Assembly (NCBI RefSeq): GCF_001427605.1
Contig: NZ_LMGZ01000008.1
Location: 1-64,000 of the forward strand
Direction of reading: 5' to 3'
DNA: 64,000 bases
Source of the DNA: Devosia sp. Root635
GTDB lineage: Bacteria > Pseudomonadota > Alphaproteobacteria > Rhizobiales > Devosiaceae
The notes beneath the pieces are model-generated. The model had not been told where the DNA came from. It saw only the letters and a list, made by a program, of their open reading frames with translations, and searched no databases. The translations under genes were made by a program, and so were the position numbers. Shown here piece by piece: positions 42,756 to 50,894 of this stretch. Every line of letters starts with the position of its first letter. The first letter of the stretch is position 1.

Positions 42756-43178
42756 CTACCGGCCTTCGGCCTTGTCGCGCACGCGGTTGTGGATTTCTTC
42801 GGCTTCCGGGCTCATTTCGTTGGCGAAGTCGCTCATTTCGAAGACCGGGCGGATTTCGATCTCGCTTTTGCCCATCATCGGGTTGGGGCAGCGTTTGACC
42901 CAGGCGACGGCTTCGTCCATGTCGCGCACCTCCCAGATCCAATAGCCCGAGACCAGTTCCTTGGTTTCGGCGAAGGGTCCGTCCACCACCATGCGGCTGG
43001 CGCCATCGAAGGCGACGCGCTTGGCCGCCGATGACGGCTTGAGGCCATCGCCGCCCAGCATGATGCCGGCATCGACCAGTTCCTCATTGTATTTGCCCAT
43101 CTGCTCCAGCAGTTCGGTCGACGGCATGATGCTCGCCTCGCTGTTCGCCGTGGCCTTTACGAAAACGATCACGCGCAT
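42756..43178 (-). CDS. YCII-related (DGPF-domain) protein
   Basis: A 140-residue DGPF/YCII-family protein, with the namesake motif VVDGPFAETKELVSGYWIWE near residues 65-85 and MRVIVFVKATANSEASIMPS at the start. The fold is a ferredoxin-like dimer; such genes often sit beside ECF sigma factors but none is here. The start at 43178 follows GGAGCAGACC. Function unknown. Confidence 0.85.
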   Translation of the reverse strand: MRVIVFVKATANSEASIMPSTELLEQMGKYNEELVDAGIMLGGDGLKPSSAAKRVAFDGASRMVVDGPFAETKELVSGYWIWEVRDMDEAVAWVKRCPNPMMGKSEIEIRPVFEMSDFANEMSPEAEEIHNRVRDKAEGR

Positions 43179-43312
43179 GGTCTGCTCCTGTGTTGGCGGC
43201 CCGAATCGGGCCCTGTAATACCGCGACGAACGAGGCCGGCCGATTTCGACACGAAAACTGCCCCACTCCCGCCACGGCCGCAAATCACCTATATGGTCAA
43301 CGAACGCCGCGA

Positions 43313-44656
43313 GTGATCCAAGCCTTGACCGAACAATTTCTCATCGAGCGCCCGACTTTCGACCCGGCGACGGGGAAGGCCAGCTTTGGCTATCGCCTGG
43401 CGGGCCTGCATTTCGTCGAAACCCTCGGCCTGCCGGCCGGCGCGGATGCTGCCGCCGCCGCGAGTCCTGCCTTTGCCAAGCTGCTGGACCTGACGGCGGT
43501 CGTGCTGGGCGTGAGCTATTTCAAGCTGCGGGCGCCGTTCGAGATCGTCGCACCGGCCATTCCGCTGACCGATGCCGAGCGCGCCTTTGCCATCGACGTC
43601 TACGAAAACGGGCTGGGCGAATTCTATGCCCGCAACAACCTGATGCGGTTCGGCAAGCTGTCCATCACGGCTGCCGAGGATGCGGGCGAGGCCATACCTC
43701 CCCCGACGCTGCCCAACCGCACGCTGCTGCCCATTGGCGGCGGCAAGGATTCGCTGGTCAGCGTCGATCTGCTGGCCCATGCCGGAGTGGACTGCACCCC
43801 CTTCGCGGTCAATCCCAAGGGGCCGATCCTGACCTCGGTCGACAAGATCGGCACGCCGCCGGTCTATGTCACCCGTACGCTCGACGCCGAGATGATCCGG
43901 CTGGGCAAGGAGCCGGGCTTCTACAATGGCCATGTGCCGTCCACGGCGATCAATTCGATGATCGCGGCGCTCTGCGCCCTGCTCTATGGCTATAACCAGA
44001 TCGTGCTCAGCAATGAGCGGTCAGCCAGCGAGGGCAATGTTACCTTCGACGGGCGCGAGACCAATCACCAATATTCCAAGTCGCTGGGCTTCGAGCTGCT
44101 GATCGCCTCGATCCTCGGCGACGCCACTGGCGGCGCGTTGAAATATTTCTCGCTGCTGCGGCCCTATTCGGAGGCGCGGATCGCCTCGCTATTCACACAC
44201 GACAGCAAGTTCGACCGCGTATTTTCGAGCTGCAACCGTAACTTCCGCCTGACGGGGAATGACGGACCGCTATGGTGTGGGGAATGCCCCAAGTGCCACT
44301 TCGTCTTCCTGATCTTCGCGCCCTTCATGGCCAAGGATCGGCTACTGTCCATCTTCGGCAAGAACCTGCTCGACACCGCGGCCAACGAAGGCTCATTCCG
44401 TGAACTGGCAGGACTGGCCGGCCAGAAGCCGTGGGAATGCGTCGGGGAAATCCTTGAGGCCGCGGCCTGCCTCTATACGCTGACCCGCCACGCCGACTGG
44501 CACGAGGATGCGGTGGTGCGGGCGGTGAAGGCCGACCTGCTGGCGCAATATGGCGAGCCCAAGCTGCAACTGGCCATGGCCGAATGCCTGACCGACAGCC
44601 ACGACCACCATATTCCCCCGGCCCTCGCCGCCAAGGTGGCCGCCTATGCGGTTTGA
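43313..44656 (+). CDS. murL: UDP-MurNAc-L-Ala-L-Glu epimerase
   Basis: A 447-residue protein matching MurL, the ATP-using epimerase described in Xanthomonas that converts the L-Glu of UDP-MurNAc-L-Ala-L-Glu to D-Glu. It has a PP-loop-like nucleotide motif LLPIGGGKDSLVSVDLL (G142-S147), conserved LSNERSASEGNVTFDGRETN, and a cysteine cluster CNRNFRLTG, then WCGECPKCHF near residue 325 that recalls the zinc site of QueC-type ATPases. No strong ribosome site is seen; GTG 43313 is chosen, with TTG 43325 as alternative. It overlaps murD2 by 11 bp; the paired gene order is the best functional evidence. Confidence 0.87.
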   Translation: MIQALTEQFLIERPTFDPATGKASFGYRLAGLHFVETLGLPAGADAAAAASPAFAKLLDLTAVVLGVSYFKLRAPFEIVAPAIPLTDAERAFAIDVYENGLGEFYARNNLMRFGKLSITAAEDAGEAIPPPTLPNRTLLPIGGGKDSLVSVDLLAHAGVDCTPFAVNPKGPILTSVDKIGTPPVYVTRTLDAEMIRLGKEPGFYNGHVPSTAINSMIAALCALLYGYNQIVLSNERSASEGNVTFDGRETNHQYSKSLGFELLIASILGDATGGALKYFSLLRPYSEARIASLFTHDSKFDRVFSSCNRNFRLTGNDGPLWCGECPKCHFVFLIFAPFMAKDRLLSIFGKNLLDTAANEGSFRELAGLAGQKPWECVGEILEAAACLYTLTRHADWHEDAVVRAVKADLLAQYGEPKLQLAMAECLTDSHDHHIPPALAAKVAAYAV

Positions 44657-45947
44657 GGAGCCGGTTTTGCTTTATGGCGCCGGCCGCGAGGCGATCTCGA
44701 CCCGCGCCTTCCTCAAGGCGCGCCAGCCCGAGCTGAAAGTCTTTGTCACCGTCGACAGCGGCGCCGCCGATATTGCCGAAACCGAAATCATCGCCCCGGC
44801 CGACCTGTCCGAAGCGATCCGCGCGCATCGCTTTGGACTGATCGTCAAGAGCCCCGGCGTGTCGCGCTACAAGGACATCTTCGGCATTGCCCGCGATGCC
44901 GGCATTCCGGTGACCTCCAATATCAACCTGTGGGGCGCCGTCTATCGCACCGGGCGCACCGTCATCGCCATCACCGGCACCAAGGGCAAATCGACCACCG
45001 CGACGCTGGTCCACCTGATGCTATCGAGATCGGGCATCGATGCCGGGCTCGCCGGCAATGTGGGCCTGGCCCCGCTGGAAATCGCCGACCGCCACCAGGT
45101 GGTGATCTTCGAACTCTCCAGCTACCAGACATCGGACATGAACTTCCTGCCCGATATCGCAGCAGTGACCAACCTCTATCCCGAACATGTCGACTGGCAT
45201 GGCACGGTGGAGCGATACTACCAGGACAAGCTGCATCTGATCGATCGCGACGGCGGCTTTCCGGTGGCCCTGGGCACCGCGGCCAAAGGCAGTGGCCTGG
45301 TGACGCAGGCGGTGCGCGACCATCGCAGGCTGATCCGCGACCTGACGCGGGACGAAGCCGGCGCCGTCGACAAGGCGGTGGCGACGTCACGACTCAAGGG
45401 CGCGCACAATCTCGACAATGCCCACCTCGCGGCCCAGATCGCGCTGGCGGCGGGTGGCACGCTTGAGGGCGTGGTGCGCGGCATTGCCGGTTTCGTGCCC
45501 CTGCCCCACCGGCTGGAAGAGCATCGCGTCGGCGGCATGCTCTTCGTCAACGATTCGATCTCGACCACGCCCGAAGCCACCAAGGCGGCCCTGGCTGCCT
45601 ATGCCGGCCAGCGGCTGGCGCTGATCGGCGGGGGCCATGAGCGCCAGCAGGACTATGCCGAGCTGGCGGGCCTGCTGGCGGGCTATGGTGTGACCACGCT
45701 CGCCTGCCTGCCGGTGACCGGGGCGCGGCTGGCTTCGGCCACCCGCAGCGCCGCGCCGCAACTGACTATCGTCGAGGCACCGGACCTCGAAACGGCCATG
45801 CAGGCACTATACGGACATCGCGATGCCTTTGATGCGGTGATCCTGTCGCCCGGCGCGCCGAGCTACAACCAGTTCAAGAATTTCGAGGAACGCGGCCGCC
45901 GCTTCGTCGAGCTGGCCAGGGCCATCTTTGCTTCGGAGGGCGCATGA
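44646..45947 (+). CDS. murD2: UDP-MurNAc-L-Ala--L-Glu ligase (MurD2)
   Basis: A 433-residue Mur ligase. It has the ATP-binding P-loop ITGTKGKSTTATLVHLML (about residues 109-126), ELSSYQTSDMNFLPDIAAVT, NLYPEHVDWHGTVERYYQDK, a C-terminal ligase domain with FVNDSISTTPEATKAALAAY, and SPGAPSYNQFKNFEERGRRF, all as in MurD. Coupling to murL marks it as the MurD2 type, which adds L-Glu rather than D-Glu to UDP-MurNAc-L-Ala for later epimerisation by MurL. An ordinary murD may also exist elsewhere. The 11-bp overlap with murL and the ATGA with the SMR gene indicate a tight operon. Confidence 0.88.
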   Translation: MRFEEPVLLYGAGREAISTRAFLKARQPELKVFVTVDSGAADIAETEIIAPADLSEAIRAHRFGLIVKSPGVSRYKDIFGIARDAGIPVTSNINLWGAVYRTGRTVIAITGTKGKSTTATLVHLMLSRSGIDAGLAGNVGLAPLEIADRHQVVIFELSSYQTSDMNFLPDIAAVTNLYPEHVDWHGTVERYYQDKLHLIDRDGGFPVALGTAAKGSGLVTQAVRDHRRLIRDLTRDEAGAVDKAVATSRLKGAHNLDNAHLAAQIALAAGGTLEGVVRGIAGFVPLPHRLEEHRVGGMLFVNDSISTTPEATKAALAAYAGQRLALIGGGHERQQDYAELAGLLAGYGVTTLACLPVTGARLASATRSAAPQLTIVEAPDLETAMQALYGHRDAFDAVILSPGAPSYNQFKNFEERGRRFVELARAIFASEGA

Positions 45948-46276
45948 ACGGCGCCGCCTACCTGGCCATCGCCATTGTCGGCGAGGTGATCGCCACCTCG
46001 TTCCTGCGCGCCTCGGCGGGGTTCACCCAGCTGGTGCCCTCAGTCGTGGTGGTGGTGGGCTATTGCGTCACCTTCTACTTCTTCTCGCTGGCCCTGCAGA
46101 CCATTCCGGTGGGCATCGGCTACGCCATCTGGTCGGGCGTCGGCATCATCCTGGTCTCGGTCATCGCCTATTTCGCCTATGGCCAGACGCTGGACCTGCC
46201 GGCACTGATCGGCATCGGCCTGATCCTGGCCGGCGTGCTGGTGATCAACCTGTTCTCGCAGTCACCAGCGCATTAG
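45944..46276 (+). CDS. Small multidrug resistance (SMR/EmrE-type) transporter
   Basis: A 110-residue four-helix protein of the SMR family. The essential membrane glutamate is in AIVGEVIATSFLRASAGF (E14), and the family signature reads GIGYAIWSGVGIILVSVIAY. It exports cationic drugs or guanidinium-type compounds as a dual-topology dimer. Its ATGA overlap with murD2 is notable, since SMR genes are usually separate; the link may be only transcriptional. Confidence 0.92.
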   Translation: MNGAAYLAIAIVGEVIATSFLRASAGFTQLVPSVVVVVGYCVTFYFFSLALQTIPVGIGYAIWSGVGIILVSVIAYFAYGQTLDLPALIGIGLILAGVLVINLFSQSPAH

Positions 46277-46284
46277 GGTTTCCG

Positions 46285-48009
46285 CTAGAATGAGCGGATC
46301 AGTGCGGTTGGCGGCACGCCGGCCTGCACCAGGGCGTCGCGGATGGAATCCATCAGCCCGTCGTCGCTGATCCGTTCGCGCAGCCGGGGCAGCACGCCCT
46401 TGGCGCGAAATGCGGCTGCGTCGAGCACCTGTGGCAGGTAGCGGTTGACGACGCCGCTCTCACCCGAGCGCTGCGCCGCCATGATCGCCAGGATCGGCCC
46501 CAGTTCACGATCGGCCTGGGCATAGAGTTCGGCATAGTCGATGGCCTTGGCGAAATCGCCATCGCGCAAGGCCAGCAAAGCCGGCACGCCTTCGTACCAG
46601 GCCGGCGGATTGGGCGAGCCCCTCGCCGCGTCGAGCGCCATGGCCTCGGCCTCGTTCAGACTGCCGCCGAACGCCAATAGCCGCGCATAGGCGGCCAGCG
46701 CGTCGACGCTGGCCGGATTGAGTTGCACCGACGAGCTGAAATCGGCACGGGCCAGCGCCGGCTGGCCCTCCGCCTCATGCAGGCGCCCCTGCTGTTCCCA
46801 GACGAAACCGCTGATCGGATCGAGCCCGATGGCCCGTTCGAGATTGGCGGAGGCCAGGCGGAACCGGCCGGCAGGCGCATCGCCGCCGCCTTCCGCACCG
46901 CCCTGTTCGGCCAGCAGGCTTGCCGTGGCGGCCAGCGCCGCGGCGCTGTCCCTGTCGGCCTCGGGCAGCGCCCGATAACAGGCATCGGCCCGCGCCGCCT
47001 CGCTGGCGCTGCCGGTTTCGCGATAAAGATCGAACAAGACCCGGCAGAGATAGAGATTGATCTGTCCGTCAAGCGGCGCCGTCGAAGCCAGGAATTGCCG
47101 CGCCGCGACATGCAGCGGGCCACGCGGACTGCCCAGCACCAGGCTCAACGATTTCGACACCCTGTCGAGCACATCGGGCCCCATCGCCTCGCTGGTCGGC
47201 ACGGCAATGGTATGGCTCCAGACCACGGCACCGGAGACGCTGTTGGTCAGGATAACGCTATATTGCACAGCCGGGCCATCGGGCCGGACGATGCCGGTCA
47301 GCACGAAATCGCTGGTCGGCAGGCCGGCCACCGCGACATTGGCTTCCCCACCGCCGCCATAGCGCACGCCGATGCTGCCGAACTGCTCGAGATCGGTGAC
47401 CAGTTCGATGGCAAGGCCCGCCACCTGAGGCGTCATGGCCGTGGCCAGGTTCTGGAACTCGACAATGGTGATGGTGGGCCGCTGCAAGGCACCGGTCTGG
47501 CTGAGTCCATTGGGCCGCCAGGCGGTCATCGCATAGGCCGCCATGGCCAGCCCCAGGGCAATCGTCGCCAGGATGAACCAGGACGCGCCAAAGCTCCAGG
47601 CGCCCGGCCGTGCCGGCTCTCCCCCCGGCGCATCCGGCCCGGCCTCGACCTGTCCGGGCTCGGGTGCCGCGGCAAATTCGGGAACGTAACGGCCGACGGG
47701 CAGGTGAATCTGCATCACCTCGCCCATGCCCGGCCCGCGATAATAATCATCCAGCAGGGCGCGTAACCTGCGGGCCTGCACCCGTACGATGGGATCGGCC
47801 TGAGGATCGAAATCGGCCGTACGACCAAACACATCCACGGCGATGGAATAGGCCTTGATGGACTGTTCGCTCCCCTCCAGCGTCCGCTGCACGATATAGC
47901 CGAGGAAGCGGCCGAGCTGGGGAGAGCGCGCGATTTCCGGCCACGCGAGCAGCCGCTCGAGCGCAGTCAGGATCGCCTCACGCTGCGGCGCAGGATCGGT
48001 CAACCGCAC
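46285..48009 (-). CDS. Membrane-spanning TPR signalling protein (CadC/adenylate-cyclase-like architecture)
   Basis: A 574-residue protein. The N-terminal ~110 residues hold a conserved cytoplasmic module (LGRFLGYIVQRTLEGSEQSI, KAYSIAVDVFGRTADFDPQA, DPIVRVQARRLRALLDDYYR) found in proteins loosely annotated as adenylate cyclases or TPR regulators. One transmembrane helix follows (WFILATIALGLAMAAYAMTA, about residues 143-162), then a TolB-like strand domain and TPR-like helices (ANLERAIGLDPISGFVWEQQ) outside the membrane. No cyclase catalytic motif is present. It is divergent from a receiver-domain gene across a ~300-bp gap. Probably a signal protein; ligand and output unknown. Confidence 0.72.
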   Translation of the reverse strand: MRLTDPAPQREAILTALERLLAWPEIARSPQLGRFLGYIVQRTLEGSEQSIKAYSIAVDVFGRTADFDPQADPIVRVQARRLRALLDDYYRGPGMGEVMQIHLPVGRYVPEFAAAPEPGQVEAGPDAPGGEPARPGAWSFGASWFILATIALGLAMAAYAMTAWRPNGLSQTGALQRPTITIVEFQNLATAMTPQVAGLAIELVTDLEQFGSIGVRYGGGGEANVAVAGLPTSDFVLTGIVRPDGPAVQYSVILTNSVSGAVVWSHTIAVPTSEAMGPDVLDRVSKSLSLVLGSPRGPLHVAARQFLASTAPLDGQINLYLCRVLFDLYRETGSASEAARADACYRALPEADRDSAAALAATASLLAEQGGAEGGGDAPAGRFRLASANLERAIGLDPISGFVWEQQGRLHEAEGQPALARADFSSSVQLNPASVDALAAYARLLAFGGSLNEAEAMALDAARGSPNPPAWYEGVPALLALRDGDFAKAIDYAELYAQADRELGPILAIMAAQRSGESGVVNRYLPQVLDAAAFRAKGVLPRLRERISDDGLMDSIRDALVQAGVPPTALIRSF

Positions 48010-48035
48010 CTCCCAAACCGGATCGATTGTGACGA

Positions 48036-48047
48036 TTTACATGTAAA
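48036..48047. promoter_or_regulatory. TTTACATGTAAA palindrome in a divergent promoter region
   Basis: A perfect 12-bp palindrome 27 bp before the TPR regulator gene, with a related GTGTTACATC at 48057-48066. The gap 48010-48306 is AT-richer than its surroundings and also contains TTGACC at 48176-48181 as a possible -35 for the receiver gene. A regulator is not known. Confidence 0.5.
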
Positions 48048-48306
48048 ACACAAGGGCGTGTTACATCGACTTTACCTGACTTTGCCTATGCCGAAGGCAG
48101 CGATTGGATCATACGCCGGTTGTCGACGTTCAATACGCGACACTTTTTCGGCTCGGTTAGGCCCCGACCGAAGCTCTTGACCACCTAGTTTCGAACAGTA
48201 AACGCCCGCCGCCCGTCGCGGTGTGCAGGCGAGTGTTTCCTTTTTTGGCTTGTTCCGTCCCCAGCCGGAACAACGGGGTGCGCATTTGAACGATTATGTG
48301 GAAAAC

Positions 48307-48732
48307 ATGCCATTCGTGGCGCTTGTCGACGACGACCAGCACTCGGCGCACCTGCTGACGCGCATGCTGCTCGCCCATGGCTCGCCCGATATCCAGTGGT
48401 ATGGCGGCGCTGCCGACGGAAGGCTGATGCTGGCCAATGTGCTGGCCAACCCGACCGCCAACTGGCCCGGCCTGCTGATCGTGGATCTAAAGGCCCATAG
48501 CGGGGCCAATCTCGAATTCGTAGCGTCCATCCAGTCGCTGGCCCGCCAGAAAGGCGTGCCGGTAGTGGTGATGACCCAGCCGCTGGACCGCGCGGGCCGC
48601 GATGCCCTGCACGAGGCCGGCGCCTCCGCCGTGTTTTTCCGCCATGCCGAACTCGACGCCTACCGGCGCGAAGCGGCGGGCATCGTCAGTTTCTGGGCGC
48701 GTAGTCAGCGCCTCGATGCGGTTGGCATGTAG
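48307..48732 (+). CDS. Stand-alone receiver-like domain with altered active site
   Basis: A 141-residue CheY-fold protein (MPFVALVDDDQHSAHLLTRM at the start). The acidic pair and the phosphoacceptor Asp (PGLLIVDLKAHSG, about residue 60) are present and the Thr of VVVMTQPL fits, but the conserved Lys after strand 5 is replaced (ASAVFFRHAELDA). Phosphotransfer signalling may therefore be altered. No histidine kinase is adjacent. The start could instead be a TTG at 48286. It is divergent from the TPR signal protein and may share control with it. Confidence 0.65.
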   Translation: MPFVALVDDDQHSAHLLTRMLLAHGSPDIQWYGGAADGRLMLANVLANPTANWPGLLIVDLKAHSGANLEFVASIQSLARQKGVPVVVMTQPLDRAGRDALHEAGASAVFFRHAELDAYRREAAGIVSFWARSQRLDAVGM

Positions 48733-49021
48733 CTCCTGCGTCCACAGGTTGCATGCCTCGGCCGGGAGGGGCGCTGCATGACGGTTTGCGGACCGATCCT
48801 GCATTCCCAAGCGTCCCTCCGGCCACTCCATCCCTCCCCGGCCCGCTTGCACCGCGGCTGAGGAGGGCGTCCGCCCTACTCCAAGGGGGCGGCGCATGGG
48901 CGCGGTCGCGACACCTCCCGGTCGCGTCCGCACGGGGGGAGAAGCAGATCGGCAGCGCGCTCGTCCCTCAGCGCCGATACCGAAGACTTCTGCTTCTCCC
49001 CGCGGCCCACCGCGATATGCC
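48733..49021. other. 289-bp gap with a long inverted repeat
   Basis: Contains GGGGAGAAGCAGA at 48936-48948 and its exact complement TCTGCTTCTCCCC at 48989-49001, separated by 40 bp, just past the mgtC-like stop. It could end transcription from either side. No gene is supported here. Confidence 0.5.
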
Positions 49022-49513
49022 CTATTCCACCTCTTTGTCGTCTTCGCCCCGGATGACGTTGTGCGCCAGCGCCCGCAGGGCGGCCAGGACGACCACCGCC
49101 AGCAGTGCCGCGCCGAACGCGATGAGATAGTAGCCAAGCGATGTGGCGACGCCGACAGCCCCGGCCAGCCACATGCCGGCGCCGGTGGTTATCCCCTGCA
49201 CATTGCCACCGCTCTTGAAGATTGCCCCGGCACCAAGAAAGGCGATGCCCGCCGTCACTGCCTCGACGGCGCGGATCGGATCGGCCTTGGCACCGTCGGG
49301 GCCGATCGTGTGAAATATCTCGAAGGCGAGAATGGTGAACAGGGCCGCCGCCACCGAAACCAGGATATGGGTGCGCAACCCGGCCTCGGCCGTGCTCCAT
49401 TCGCGCTCGAAGCCGATCATGGCGCCGAGCACGGCGGCGATGAGCAGCCGGATGGCGATGATGTGCTGGGGCAGATAAGTCTGGACGAAGCCGAATTCGT
49501 TGCCGACATCCAT
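49022..49513 (-). CDS. MgtC/SapB-family membrane protein
   Basis: A 163-residue membrane protein of the MgtC family: IIAIRLLIAAVLGAMIGFER, then EAGLRTHILVSVAAALFTIL, VTAGIAFLGAGAIFKSGGNV, and GITTGAGMWLAGAVGVATSL. These are the conserved blocks of the four- or five-helix domain, including the acidic and arginine residues. MgtC proteins help cells cope with low magnesium and modulate the F-ATPase. Only the membrane domain is present; the C-terminal ACT-like domain of enteric MgtC is absent. Confidence 0.9.
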   Translation of the reverse strand: MDVGNEFGFVQTYLPQHIIAIRLLIAAVLGAMIGFEREWSTAEAGLRTHILVSVAAALFTILAFEIFHTIGPDGAKADPIRAVEAVTAGIAFLGAGAIFKSGGNVQGITTGAGMWLAGAVGVATSLGYYLIAFGAALLAVVVLAALRALAHNVIRGEDDKEVE

Positions 49514-49586
49514 GCGGGAAGTGTCCGGGCTGGTGACGCTGGATCACAACCCGGAGCGTGCCGCATGGTTCCGTGGCGCGCGGACG

Positions 49587-49907
49587 CTAGCCTGCCACCG
49601 CGTCAAGGTGGCGGTGGCGCAGATAGAAATAGAGCGGCATGGCCAGCACCAGCCCGACAAACGAGGCAGCCGGCAATACCACCCACCAGTGCGGCACGCC
49701 ATGCCGGCGCGCGTCCAGAAAGGACCACACCCAGAAAATGCCGATCGACATCAGCAGATCGGCCGCAAACCCGCCGGCAGCGCCATTCACAAACAACGCC
49801 CGCACGAATGCCGGAATATCGGGGCCATGCACGGCGAAGAACGACCCGAAGAATGCCCAGGCGACAACGGCGCCGGCAATGGCGACGAACAGATAGGCTC
49901 GCTTCAC
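49587..49907 (-). CDS. DUF2834 membrane protein
   Basis: A 106-residue protein with three hydrophobic segments (AYLFVAIAGAVVAWAFFGSF; AGGFAADLLMSIGIFWVWSF; WWVVLPAASFVGLVLAMPLY). The central FAADLLMS plus DARRHGVPHWW matches the DUF2834 pattern. Function is unknown. It is 54 bp before the SDR gene region end and is probably transcribed alone or after the SDR gene. Confidence 0.82.
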   Translation of the reverse strand: MKRAYLFVAIAGAVVAWAFFGSFFAVHGPDIPAFVRALFVNGAAGGFAADLLMSIGIFWVWSFLDARRHGVPHWWVVLPAASFVGLVLAMPLYFYLRHRHLDAVAG

Positions 49908-49961
49908 GACCGCCTCCAGAACTCCCTGCCCCCAGCAGATGGGCGATTCTCGGCCGACGCG

Positions 49962-50747
49962 CTAGACAGTCTTGAGCCAACCGCCATCGACGAAATAGGT
50001 GCTGCCGGTGGAATAGCTCGCTCTGTCCGAGCACATGAAGACGAAGAAATTCGCCAGTTCCTCGGGGGTGGCGAAGCGCTTCATGCCGCCGGCCTCGTCG
50101 GCCACGCCCTGCAGATGGGCCTGCCAGCCGTCTTCGCCGGCAATCTGTTTGGCCGTCTTGATCCAGTCGGGCGTCAGCACCAGCCCGGGATTGATGGTGT
50201 TGACGCGGATATTGTCTCCCACGACCTCGTTGGCCAGCGTCTTGGAAAACATCATCAGCGCCGCCTTGGTGGTATTGTAGATCGGCTCGTACCACAGCGG
50301 CTGCACCGCGCAGATCGAGGCATTGTGCAGCACGACGCCACCACCGCGCTGCCTCATGCCCGGCACCAGCCCGCGCGCCAGGCGCACCGCGGCCATCACA
50401 TGCAGATCCCAGTAATATTGCCACTTGGCGTCGTCGGCTTCGGCAATGGTCTCGTTGGAGCCGGTGCCGGCATTGTTGATGAGGATATCGGCGCCGCCAA
50501 AGGCCTTGGCCACGCCCGAGATAACAGCATCGCAGCCATCCGCCGTGGCCACATCGGCCGCGACGGCAGTGGTGATGATGCCGTGCTTTTCGGCCAGGCG
50601 CGCCGCTTCGTCATCGCCGCGCTGCCTGTTGCGACCGACCAGCACGAGATTGGCGCCCTCGGCCGCCAACCCCTCGGCCACCGCCAGCCCGATACCCACC
50701 GTGCCGCCGGTGATGACGGCGACCTTGTCGCGCAGATTCAAGTCCAT
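49962..50747 (-). CDS. Short-chain dehydrogenase/reductase
   Basis: A 261-residue classical SDR. The cofactor loop VAVITGGTVGIGLAVAEGLA is at the N-terminus, NNAGTGSNETIAEAD contains the NAG motif, and the catalytic tetrad includes the serine of HNASICAVQ and Y-x3-K in EPIYNTTKAAL. An aspartate/arginine after strand 2 (VGRNRQRGD) suggests NADP preference. The start at 50747 follows GGAG. The gene is downstream of the polyol dehydrogenase gene on the same strand, with the whole gap forming a very large hairpin. Possibly both act on polyols. Confidence 0.88.
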   Translation of the reverse strand: MDLNLRDKVAVITGGTVGIGLAVAEGLAAEGANLVLVGRNRQRGDDEAARLAEKHGIITTAVAADVATADGCDAVISGVAKAFGGADILINNAGTGSNETIAEADDAKWQYYWDLHVMAAVRLARGLVPGMRQRGGGVVLHNASICAVQPLWYEPIYNTTKAALMMFSKTLANEVVGDNIRVNTINPGLVLTPDWIKTAKQIAGEDGWQAHLQGVADEAGGMKRFATPEELANFFVFMCSDRASYSTGSTYFVDGGWLKTV

Positions 50748-50758
50748 GTCGTTTCTCC

Positions 50759-50892
50759 GTGCCACGCCCTCGTGGTTCGAGGCTCGCGAAGGGCTCGCAC
50801 CTCACCATGAGGGCTACTGGAATATCGCGCCAGGAGTAGCCCTCATGGTGAGGTGCGCTTCTTCAGCGCCTCGAACCACGAGGGCGTGGCAC
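50759..50892. repeat. 134-bp inverted repeat (giant hairpin) filling an intercistronic gap
   Basis: Outer arms of 24 bp (50759-50782 / 50869-50892) and inner arms of 22 bp (50797-50818 / 50835-50856) are perfectly complementary; a 12-14-base mismatch bubble separates them and the loop is 16 bases. The right end lies 2 bp after the polyol dehydrogenase stop and the left end 11 bp before the SDR start. It contains CCTCACCATGAGGGCTACT, a motif type common in intergenic repeats of this order. Confidence 0.9.
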
Positions 50893-50894
50893 CC

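Noticed and set aside
48733..49021. Small gene between the receiver and mgtC-like genes
   Set aside because: Open frames here are proline/arginine-rich and lack ribosome sites; the region is better explained by an inverted repeat.
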